This document shows, piece after piece, positions 43,939-53,774 of a DNA stretch of 64,000 bases. The first letter of the stretch is position 1. Every line of letters starts with the position of its first letter. The stretch lies in the NCBI GenBank assembly GCA_905178155.1, contig CAJINV010000004.1:3629320-3693319 (forward strand), in the 5' to 3' direction. This DNA is from Amoebophrya sp. A120. Taxonomy: Eukaryota > Sar > Dinophyceae > Syndiniales > Amoebophryaceae. The position numbers and the translations under genes are program-made. The notes under the pieces were generated by a model. That model was not told the DNA's origin, ran no database searches, and was given only the letters and a program-made list of their open reading frames with translations.

Positions 43939-44874
43939 AAAAATTGTTTTTTTGGTTTTCGCAGCTTGAAGTTGCGGTCAATTGATTTTTCGGGTAATAG
44001 TATTTTGCTTCGATCAAGTTCAAGATCATTTGAATTTCAAGGAAGTAATGTATGCCCCTCAGCAAGCATATCCTGTTTCAAGAATGATATTTGTTCCCAA
44101 CCCTTGAGAATATATCACCCCAAGACAAAGTCAAAGCATATCCTGTCTCATCTGGTCTACCCAACACCTTATTTGCTTACTACCCGATTTTGATTTTCTG
44201 CGTCGATTAGATACTCACTTGTTGAAGGAGATGGATGCCTTTGCAACTTCGAGTACTATATGAACCGCTGCAACCCCTATGACAAACACAAAACGCCAGA
44301 CTTTTTTGATTTTGAGAATCCCGCTGATCGTTTCATATTCATATGACCAGTGGCCGTGGCCGCATTAGTTTCTGCAAGAAGTCACCTGGTCTATTTCAGT
44401 TGTTCAGAAGTGGTTATGAAGCCGTAAAATCGTTTTCATCAGAATTATGCGCACGACGCAGTGTAATAAAAATCGGAACGCAGCTTGCGCTTGGCTGTGA
44501 ATCAATTCGGTTGCCTTCGTCTGTCAGCCTTCGCTTCGATCGGTCTGCTGTCGAAAAATTTCGTTCGGACGTACGGCACGTGATACCTTCGTGAACTCGT
44601 TTGGAACAAAAGAAACTCTAACTTTTTTGCGAAATCGTACGTCGCATCGTAATTTTTCCAAGGCATGACACAATCAATTTCACACGAAGAAGTACTCGTG
44701 TTCCATTGTTTCGCATTTTCAACCCGCAATTCCATGTCCCCCCCTTTGCCCCTTCGTGTTTGCCCATTAAATTTGATGACTCTGTTTCGTAAAAATTTTC
44801 GCATCTTCGCTCACTCCATTTTAGGGAATCGAATCGGAAAAGTTTTTTCCAAAACAAACCACCAAACTCTCAAA
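43939..44874. other. intergenic, nothing recognised
   Basis: AT-rich, about 0.9 kb. Minus-strand open frames near 44500-44850 have no motif or splice support. Confidence 0.5.
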
Positions 44875-44982
44875 ATGGCGAAGATGATGAAGATGATGAA
44901 GGCCGCCGAGCCGGCCCCGGCGATGAAGAAGATGATGAAGATGTCCATGAAGATGAAGATGATGTCCATGAAGAAGAAGTAA
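44875..44982 (+). CDS. 35-residue Met/Lys-rich basic peptide
   Basis: The frame starts in good context (AAAATGGCG) and ends TAA. The peptide has 14 Met and 11 Lys in 35 residues: MAKMMKMMKAAEPAPAMKKM is the first part, then Met/Ser/Lys repeats ending KKK. It is too biased for a folded domain and could bind nucleic acid or metal; both are guesses. The codons are mostly ATG and AAG, so a simple-sequence origin (ATGAAG repeats) is possible. It could also be the first exon of a longer gene, although a stop follows directly. Confidence 0.5.
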   Translation: MAKMMKMMKAAEPAPAMKKMMKMSMKMKMMSMKKK

Positions 44983-45235
44983 GCACGCAGCTGCTACTTC
45001 GGGATGACATTAATCTGAGAAGTCTTATGGAAAATAAGCAAGTAGTCTAGCGCTCCTGGTTGTGGTGTATCTCTACAGTGGTCGAGCGCATGCTAGACGT
45101 AAATACTTTTCTTGATGGCACGGATCTCATTTATGTAGGTACGCTACAGAATGTTTAAAGTGACCTTGGGAAAAGAATAAGAAAATGTAAAATTACTTAG
45201 TACAAGTCGACGCCTTCTTCTGCGAAGAGGTCGTG

Positions 45236-45640
45236 TGTGCTTGCAGTGGCTTTTGCCAAGTACCACTTGTTGTGCCTGGTTTGCGTGGCATCCCCAAATC
45301 GTTGTCGTACAGTCGTTAGAGCAGGAGGCAGGTTGGATGGAATGAATCTGCAATTCGGTTGGCTATGGACTTTTATGTCGTCTGTGATCTCGTTTCGTTC
45401 GGTTTTTCGGAGATTTTCGTTCGGACATGAAGATTTGACGTTCATCTTCCAGCAGTGCAGTGCTGTTTGAAAGCTCGTTCTGCTTCTGACGAAGAAACGG
45501 TTTGCCAAAAAAAATCTCCGAAATTCCATCTCTACCTGCAGCACTGCGATTCAGTTCTTTATTCCCAAAGAACCCTTTTTGAAGACACGTATTCAAGTAC
45601 TACTCAACCTTGAACTAGATCCCCCCTTCGCTTAAACTCT
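45236..45640. repeat. upstream part of tandem duplication, copy A
   Basis: The stretch from GTGCTTGCAGTGGCTTTTGC onward matches 49817-50230 with scattered changes, including GCAGGTTGGATGGAATGA and ATCTCGTTTCGTTCGGTTTT. It lies 5' of gene A just as its partner lies 5' of gene B. Confidence 0.85.
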
Positions 45641-45871
45641 ATCATGACGTCATTTCCAACTTCTTGAATTTCGATTTTTAAATTTCGAAGACCGAAAGCA
45701 TTTTTTACTTTTGTCCACGGTTCTCATCAAAACAACTGTAACGCAAAATAATCTTCTTCGTTTACACGAAACACCCACCTAAGTATGAAATAAACCACTT
45801 ATACTTCATTTTCACAAAACTGTTTTCCCACGAGTTTCGACGTACTCACATCAATTTTCCACTCAATCATC

Positions 45872-48800
45872 ATGCAAGGAGCTGCTGCTACATCTTCGAA
45901 ATCGGTGGGCTTTTTAACCACCAAACGGGGTTCTTTTATCTCTTGCAGGGGGGTGTGGATGGCACGTGCGGGCGTGATTGCCCTATTGAACCTCGTGCCG
46001 GGTGGCTGGACTGGCGAGTTGTGCCTTCCGGTGCTGGGAAAGAAGAGGGCGAAGAAGAACCAGAAGCAGGCGGTCTCTAGCGCTTGGGACGAGGCCCTCA
46101 TGAACGGTGGGGGCGGAACTTCCCTGTCAGCCTGTATCCCATACAGAAAAGTAGTCATGTAGCACCCATAGTACCAAGAAAAAATCAGTAGACTTTGGCT
46201 GATGCACAGGAAATGCTGAATCGCAAGAGGGACAAAGATCTGTCATGCGGTCAAAGCATACTGGAGATTCATTGTATGTAATGCGGAGGAGTAACGACCA
46301 GGGAGTCCAGAAGATTTGTGACACTGAACACAGGAAGGCTGTTCAACTGTATCATTGCAAAGAGAATCTAATATCATTGTGCTATGTGTAGTGTGTGTTG
46401 TTCTGTAGGATAGCTTTGTCCCGACGAAAGCCAGCCGGCCGTGATATTAATCGTCATGCAGCCGAATCGGGAACCAAAGCGAAAAAGCAGCACCAGCAAC
46501 GTGGGTCGTCGAACGAAAAGGAACCGGGTGTGCCTGCTGGCGTCCAACACGAGCATCCAACGGAGCATGACGGGCTCGAGCAGCCGAGTGCGATAAACAC
46601 CTCCAGTGAAGACGACACGACCATGAATTTTCTCCCTGCCGATGATTCCTCCGCCTCGTACCTGGAGAAGGCCGCGGCACCCGCTACAACTACAGCTGGG
46701 TCCCAGCGACGACCCGCAGATATGAAACCGCAATGCTCCCCTTCTCCCTCATTTTTTTTTTATGTGGAAAGTGAAAATAATTATACGACCAACAAGTGCA
46801 ACTGCAAACTGCAAGTAATCACCACCTCTATTCTTTTTCTTTACCTTCTGATCGTGATCCGTTGTGCATGAAAACGAGGAAGAAGGAAGCCCTTCTTGTC
46901 GTGCAGAAGCTTGTGTTGTTATCGCCAAACCAGTTATGTGACGTTGCAGTATGCACCTGTAGTTCCTGCATGTCAAGAAACAGCAACTCGAGGAGAAGGA
47001 CGAGTTGTGCACGCTGATACGACAATCACGACGTCGGCTGTTCTCTGATACTCAGCCGCTGAGTATGAACAACGGGGAACAAAGTGAAGAGACCGCAGAT
47101 TCCACTGCGGTAGTACCGGACACTACTTCTACTACACGATCAGCGGAGAAGATGAAACGCGACCCCGCGGGGGGCTGTTCTTCGTTCCCGGGGTGCGGCG
47201 AGGACGAGGATGAGGAGAAGGACAAGGAACACCAAGCAGCAGCAGCAGAGCAGGTTGAGCAGCAGCGGCAGGAGCTCCAGAAGCAGCTACAGGAGGAAGA
47301 GGCGAAAGTGCGGGCACACTACGAGAAGGAGAGGGAGAGGCTGTACAGCACGTTCTATAAATGGCGAGACGCGGAGGAGGGCCGGGAGCAGGAGCGGGGG
47401 CGAGAAATAAACGCTTATGAGCAAAGGCTGCATATCACACAGAGAGAAGCTAGAAATAGCATAGCACATTTAATGCAAGAAGGAATCGACAAATTCTATT
47501 CATTGCTAAACTGAAGTTTTTGTTTCATGTGCGGGCCCAGGAGAGCGCCGCGGGGTTTAGGCTCTGCAATGCAGAAGATTTTTTTCTTCGCGCTACCCAT
47601 ATGATATGCTAGCTTTTTTTGTTTTTCTCCGTGATAATGTGAGATCAACAAGCCGCGTCCAACGGGGCACTACAGCGTGTGCAATCGGAACTGCAACAGG
47701 CCAAAGCGCAATTATTGAACCAGCGCCAGCAGTCAGTCAGCGTGGACGATCTGAAAGTGACGCAGCGTCGGGAGCTAGCGTTACAGAAGACACAACTAGA
47801 TGAAAAAATCGCGGACGAAAACAGAATGTATCGGGATTCACTTGCCGCTCTGGAAGACCCAGAAATGAAGGACGTAAGGAAAGACACAGCGCTCGCCTTG
47901 CTCGAAAATGCGATTAAGAAGCAAGAAGACGAGAACAAAAAGCTCCGGGACGAGCAACTGGGGCTCATTGCCGAGCTCCACGCGCTTCAGGAAAGCAAAC
48001 AGTCGGCAGTTCGGAAGCTGTACGAGGAGCAGCGCACGGAACTGGACAAGCAAAATGCCGACAACCAGAAGCTCTGGGACCAGTTCGAGCAGCAGCGCCT
48101 CGCCAGCCAACAGGCCTGGGACGCCAAGAAGAAGCAGCTCGAAGAGCGGATCCGGGCGAAGGATGCCATAATCCGGGAGCTGCTGCAGCCGAATCCGGCT
48201 CCGCCAGCATCCATTCCCGCTGCAGCTGCGCAGACGCCAAACCGTCCGGCTCCGCGCGAGGCTGCTCCCAGCCAAGCAATGCATTCACAACCAGGGAGGA
48301 AGAGGATGAATGGTTCGGAGGGCCCGGGACAGATTGGTCAGCATTCTTCGTTCTTGGGGTGCAGCGAGGACGAGGATGAGGAGGAGAAGGACAAGAAAGA
48401 GAAACACGAACCGGGTTCGCAAGCGACGCAAGCGTCCCAGCAGGTTCTTGCGGCGCAACAGGCAGCAGAGCGAGAGGAGCAGCTGCAGAAGCAGCTACAG
48501 GAAGAAGAGGCGAAAATGCGGGCACACTACGAGCAAGAAAAGGACAGGCTGTACAGCACGTACGACGAATGGCAAGAAAAGGAGAAAGGCCGGGAGCAGG
48601 AGCGGCAGCGAGAAAAAGAGCAGCACGACCGGGAGCTGGAAGCGGCAACGAACAAAATCAAGCTGGACGGGCGCGAATTTCACGAACTAATGACTGAGTA
48701 CCAAAAAGTCCTTGAGCAGGTCAAGGGGCTGAGGACCGAGAAGGCACGGCTCGAGGGGAAGGTCGGTGAAAAGGACCACCAAATCTTCCTGGCGTTGAAG

Positions 48801-49214
48801 CAGCAACGAGACGCCGACCAGGAGTTGAGGACGCAGTTCGAGGGGCAGCTCCGTAAAAAGGACGAGCAAATCCAGAAGCTTGAGCAGCAGCAGCGTCAGC
48901 CACAAACGGTTCCGCCAGCATCCCCCGCACAGCAGCGTCAGCCACAAACGGTTCCGCCAGCACCCCGCGCGGCTGGGCCCTTCCCATCAATGGATCGCAC
49001 ACAAGGAATGTTGTGGGGAGGTCTTCCTGGAGACCAGGGGGGGCAGGCGACAACGATTAACCCGGCCCCCCTGCAGCGGGGCCAGGGGGCTCCTCAGCAA
49101 CGACAGCGCTTTGGAGGTGCTCCTATTTCAGAACCCGGCTCGAATCGTGGGGGGCAACCGCCGATGCAACCCGGGGCCAACGGTCAAGGACCAAGGACCG
49201 GATTTTCTCTTTAG
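45872..49214 (+). CDS. lineage-specific coiled-coil protein, tandem copy A
   Basis: Exon 1 (45872-46134) codes MQGAAATSSKSVGFLTTKRG with a hydrophobic GVIALLNLVPGGW, perhaps a signal or membrane anchor. After an introner, exon 2 (from 46417, to about 46725) codes Ser/Glu-rich linker. A second intron (about 46726-46975) has unclear edges. Exon 3 runs to 47432 and, after a probable introner, exon 4 is 47642-49214. Exons 3-4 are Gln/Glu/Arg coiled coil with two copies of a module that contains GCxEDE, KDKE/KEKH and KVRAHYEKERERLYSTF or KMRAHYEQEKDRLYSTY. The end is Pro/Gln/Gly-rich. I know no homologue outside its neighbour at 50447. Confidence 0.7.
46135..46411. mobile_element. introner, family I, copy A
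   Basis: A 277-bp element with left end TATCCCATACAGAAAAG and right end TTGTTCTGTAGGATA. Flanks are GCCTG/GCTTT. It sits at the same codon as the 50710 element in the paralogue. Confidence 0.85.
46726..46975. other. intron of gene A, edges unresolved
   Basis: TATGAAACCGCAATG near the left and TTGCAGTATGCA near the right pair partly, as do the better-kept ends in copy B (TATGAGACTGCAATG and CATTGCAGTATA). It is probably an old introner. The exact exon joins are not clear. Confidence 0.5.
47433..47636. mobile_element. probable introner (TATCAC ends)
   Basis: A 204-bp element with left end TATCACACAGAGAGAAG and right end TTTTTCTCCGTGATA. Flanks CTGCA/ATGTG match poorly. Removal with 5 nt joins YEQRLQ to DQQAASNG in frame. 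It has no counterpart in gene B. Confidence 0.6.
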
Positions 49215-49284
49215 GCCGGTGCGTAAGGCGCCAAGTCAAGACGTTCACTGCACCCGCTGACCATCTGAACGAAAAACTACGACT

Positions 49285-49545
49285 GCTTGCTTGCTGGCTT
49301 TATCCTTCCTTATTCTTCAACGCGCTTTTTTCTCCGTGTCTCATCCCATGCTCCACCCCAAATTTTACACTAAGAACGAAAACACAAGTACAGCTACAGC
49401 AGTGTGCTAGGTTCTTCACATACATTTTTACTGTGCGATGCGCCAATATTTCTCTAACTACTTACAACAAGCGTGACCGATTTTTCAAAAGTAAGTACGT
49501 CGCAGCTCCCGTGCCGGTGGACGATCCAAAATCGAAAAAGTAAAA
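49285..49545. repeat. 3' block of tandem unit, copy 1
   Basis: It runs from CTTGCTTGCTGGCTTTATCC through GTGTGCTAG to CCGTGCCGGTGGACGATCCA. The same order of blocks recurs after it and after gene B. Confidence 0.85.
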
Positions 49546-49559
49546 CAGCCTGCTCTCCA

Positions 49560-49816
49560 GGCCTCCAAAACTGTTTCTGTCTGCCTACCCTCCACGCGCT
49601 TTGTTCTCCAGGTCTCATCCCATGCTAGATCCCACACTAGGACCGAACACACAGTAGTAAGATATTGGTGTGCTAGTTTTTATATATACGTTTGTATAAC
49701 ATTTTCATTTTTTACTTGCGCAATTTCGCTGTATATTGCTACAACAAGCGCCACCGAAAGTATAAGTAAGTTAGTACGTTGCAGCTCCCCCCGTGCCGGT
49801 GGACGATCCAAAATCG
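49560..49816. repeat. 3' block of tandem unit, copy 2
   Basis: A more diverged copy with GTCTCATCCCATGCTAGATC, GTGTGCTAG and CCGTGCCGGTGGACGATCCA in the same order. Confidence 0.8.
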
Positions 49817-50230
49817 AGCTTGTAGTGGCTTTTGCGAAGTGCCACTTGTGCTTGGTTTACGTAGCATTCCCAAATGGTTGTCGTTACAGTCGTTAGAGCA
49901 GAAGGCAGGTTGGATGGAATGAGTCTGCAATTCGGTTGCCAACGGACTTTATGTCGTCTGTAATCTCGTTTCGTTCGGTTTTGCTGAGATTTTCGTTCGG
50001 CCTTGATTTGACGTTCCTCCAGCAGTGCAGTCGTGTTTGAAATGACGAAGAGACGGCTTGCCAGAATAACTTAAACTTCCGAAATGCCATCTCCACCTAC
50101 AGCACTGCGGTTCAGTCCTTTATTCCCAAAGAACCCTTCTTCGAAACACGTATTACAGTACTAAGTAAACAACTTCGAACTACTAGATCCCCCCTCCGCT
50201 CAAACTGCATCAACACGTCATTTTCAACTT
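49817..50230. repeat. upstream part of tandem duplication, copy B
   Basis: Partner of 45236-45640, offset by about 4.58 kb. Confidence 0.85.
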
Positions 50231-50446
50231 CTTGAACTTCGATTTTTAAATTTCAAAGACCGAAAGGATTTTTTTACTTTTGTCCACTTTTCTAATCAAA
50301 ACTGTAACGCAAAGTAAGCCCTTGATCTTCTTTGTTTACACAAATCAACCACCACCTATGAATCAAACCCCTTAATAACCTCTCCTTCACATCAAAACTG
50401 TTTTTCCACGATTTCCGACGTACTCACAAGTTTCCACTCGATCAAC

Positions 50447-52421
50447 ATGCAAGGAGCTGCTGCTATGTCTTCGAAATCGGTGGGTTTTTTATCCACCAAA
50501 CGGGGTTCTTGTATCTCTTGCAGAGGCGTGTGGACTGCATGGGCGGGCGTAATTTCCCTAGTGAACCTCGTGCCGCGCAGCTGGACTGGCGAGTTATGCC
50601 TTCCAGTGCTGGGAAAGAAGAGGGCGAAGAAGAACCAGAAGCAGGCGGTCTCTAGCGTTTGGGACGAGGCACTCATGAACGGTGGCGGCGGAACTTCCTT
50701 GTCAGCTTTTATCCCATAGATACAGAAAAGTAGTGTAACACCCATAGATGAAGCACCAGAAAAAGTAAGTAGACTTTTGCTGCAGTAGTTTTTCTGGCAC
50801 AAAAAATGCAGATCTGCAAGTAGAGACACACAGACTCGTCATGCGGCGAAACAATGGAGATTGTCATTGTTGTATGTCAGGCGGATGAGTAACGGCCAGA
50901 GAGGTATCAACTAGAAGATTTGTGATGCTGAACCCAGGAAGGTTGCTCAACTGCAACAGCATCACAAATGTTTTCCGATATGGTACTACGTGCGCTGTGC
51001 TTTTCTGTAGGATAGCTTTGTCGCGACGAAAGCCAGCCGGCCGCGATCACGCAGCCGACTCGGGAATCAAAGCGAAAAAGCAGCACCAGCAACGTGGGAG
51101 GTCGAACGACAAGGAATCCGCTGTGCCTGGCGGCGCTCAAACCAAGCATGACGGGTCCGAGTTGCCCAGTGCGATAAACACCTCCGGTGAGGACGACACG
51201 ACCATGAATTTTCTCCCTGCCGATGATTCCCTGCCTGCTTCGTCACTGGAAAAGGCGGCAACCGCTACAGCTGGGACCCAGCAACGACCTGGAGATATGA
51301 GACTGCAATGCTGCTCCCCTTCTCCTTCATCTTGTTGTGGAAAGTGAAATAAGTATACTTGATTGAACGACGAAGACGAACTGGTGCATGTCACGACCTC
51401 TATTCTTTACCTTCTGATCGTGATCCGTTGTCGTGCATGAAAACGAGCCCTTCTTGTCGTGCAGAAGCTGGTGTCCTTATCGCCAAACCAGTTATGTATG
51501 ATGTGACATTGCAGTATACACCTGGAGTTGCATGTCAGGAAACAGTAACTCGGGGAGAGGGAGGACGAGTTGTGCACGCTGATACGACAACCAGGACGTC
51601 GGCTGAGTACGAACAACGGGGAACAAAGTGAAGAGGCCGCACCATTCACTGCGGTTCCAGGAACTACTTCTACACGACAAGCGGAGATGAAACGCGACTC
51701 CGCGGGGGGCTGTTCTTCGTTCCTGGGGTGCAGCGAGGACGAGGAGAAGGACAAGGAACACCAACCGGGTTCGCAAGCGACGCAAGCGTCCCAGCAGGTT
51801 GTGGCGCAGCAGGCAGCAGAGCGGGATGCGCAGCTGCAGAAGCAGCTACAGGACGAAGAGGCGAAAATTCGGGCACACTACGAGCAAGAGAGCAACAAGC
51901 TGCACAGCTCGTACAACAAATGGCAAGAAGAGGAGAAGGGCCGGGAGGAGGAGCGGCAGCGAGAAAAAGCCCAGTACGACCAGGATCTGGAGGCGGAAAA
52001 GAAGAAAAGCGAACAGTACGCGACCCGGAATCGGGACCTAACTACTGAGAACCAAAAACTCCTTGGCATGCTCAGGCATACCCAAGAAGCCGTGGACCAG
52101 GCCAAGGGGGTGAAGGTGAAGGAGCAAGAAATCGTGGCGTTGAAGAAGGAGCAAGACGCCGAGAGGACGCGTTTCGAGGCGCGGCAGCAGCGAGACGCGA
52201 ACATTATCCAGGCGTTGCAGCACGACCTGCAGCAGCTGCAGCCGCCGCCGCAGCAGCAGCAGCAGCACCAACAACCCGCGGCTGGGCTTTTCGCAGACGC
52301 GGGGCTTGCTTGGCAGCAGGTGGCAGCGATGCATCTCCCCGGGATGGACGCGGGCCAGGGTCCTCCTCTACAACCGCCGGGGGACGACGTGGGACGCGCA
52401 AGACGCCGGGAGTGGGTTTAG
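50447..52421 (+). CDS. lineage-specific coiled-coil protein, tandem copy B
   Basis: Exon 1 (50447-50709) is nearly identical to that of copy A. It is joined by removal of a family I introner to an exon from 51020 (SALSRRKPAGRD). A second intron lies at about 51296-51525. The last exon runs to 52421. It carries one GCSEDEEKDKEH..KIRAHYEQESNKLHSSY module where copy A has two, then a long coiled coil, a Gln/Pro run and the end RARRREWV. In the frame expected from copy A a TAA occurs at 51546-51548, so either the acceptor lies downstream of it or this copy is damaged. Function is unknown. Confidence 0.65.
50710..51014. mobile_element. introner, family I, copy B
   Basis: A 305-bp element with perfect GCTTT target duplication, and ends TATCCCATAGATACAGAAAA and CTTTTCTGTAGGATA. 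It is the positional partner of 46135-46411, so it was inserted before the duplication. Confidence 0.92.
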
Positions 52422-53774
52422 GCTGGTGCTTAAGGGGGCGCCAAGTGGAGACGTTCACTACACCAGCTGAGTTCCTGAATGAATGACCTCGACTGCTTGC
52501 TTGCTTGCTGGCTTTATCCTTCCTTACTGTTAAGCGCGCTTTTTTCTCCATGTCTCATCCCATACTCCCTCCGAAATTTCACACTCAGAACGAAAATACA
52601 ATTACAGCAGTGTGCTAGTTTCTTTACATTTTTACTTTGCGACGCGCAATATTTCTGTAAGAGTAAGCATTTTTCTAACTACAACAAGCGTGACCAATTT
52701 CTCAAAAGTATAAGTACGTTGCAGCTCCTCCCGTGCCGGTGGACGATCCAAAATCGATAAAGTAAAAAAGCCTGCTCCCCATGCCTCAAAAACTGGTCCC
52801 TCATCCACGATGAACAGCCAGCTTCTTCGCGATGGCACTCATCTGAGTCATACGGAATAAATATATAAAAACAAGGCTAGCGCTCTTGGTTGTGGTTTAC
52901 CTCCGCAGTGGTCGAGCGCGTGCTCTCAAAGGTAGTTGTACAGTAGTTGCACGAAACTCATTTTTCATCAAGGCGCGCTAAAGAATGTTTCAAATGACCC
53001 AGACAAATAAAGAAAAAAAAACCGGAAAGTTCTCGCTTTCGATGTGCCGCTTGTGGCTGTATCTTTCTTGTTCAGTCCTACCTTCGTACAAGTAGCAGAC
53101 CGAATCGGTCGAGTTTTTCTCCGGTTATGAAACCAGAACTATTGATTGTCGTGCTTTTTGGATTCGGTTTGGTTTTTTCCAGGATTTTTATTTTTTGCTA
53201 CCTCGAAGTCGAACTTCAGTCTTTGTCTTCAAGATCGGTACTACTACCATATATTTGTCGTTCTCTGTGAGTCTCACACGACTTGTTACCTCTGTCGGTC
53301 CGTACACCTTTTTATGCGTCCTTTTTCAATCTCGTGCGCCGACTAATCGGTATGCAAAGAATTATACTCCGGACGCGGCAAAAAAATCGTTCATCATCTT
53401 TTCGTCCAAACAAAACTGCTCGACATTGAAGAAATCGTTTCCATAAATGGCGCAACAGGAACCCATTTGATTGCCCCCCTTTCGAGTTCTGACCCCCACA
53501 ACCAAAATGATACCTGTAAAAATCCCGTTCCTTTGAATTCCACCAAATATGCTACTTTACAACTACATTACGCAATACCCGCTTTCCATTAAGTACTTCC
53601 TCTCTGTTTAATGCGCCGCTCTGAATTCGATACTGCCTTTATGTTGCACGCACGTGACGAAACATTCATATTGCAAATGTTGTAAATTTATCATTTGAGT
53701 CAGGGTCGCCGAGAAAAACAACCCCGGCGCAGGAGGCAATTACGAGGAGCCGCTGGGTGGACGTCGACCACACT
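52422..53774. other. intergenic after the tandem pair
   Basis: Starts with the third copy of the 3' block. The stretch 52872-53010 resembles 45046-45175, so the end of the tandem unit extends there. The rest is AT-rich with no gene. The frame of the next gene is open back to 53658 without an ATG. Confidence 0.6.
52495..52765. repeat. 3' block of tandem unit, copy 3
   Basis: It repeats CTTGCTTGCTGGCTTTATCC, GTCTCATCCCATACTCCCTC, CAGTGTGCTAG and CCGTGCCGGTGGACGATCCA in the same order as the two copies after gene A. Confidence 0.85.

Larger units (their letters stand above)
49215..50446. other. spacer between tandem genes A and B
   Basis: Contains two tandem copies of the 3' repeat block of gene A and then the copy B version of the upstream region (49817-50230). 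No gene is seen. Confidence 0.7.
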
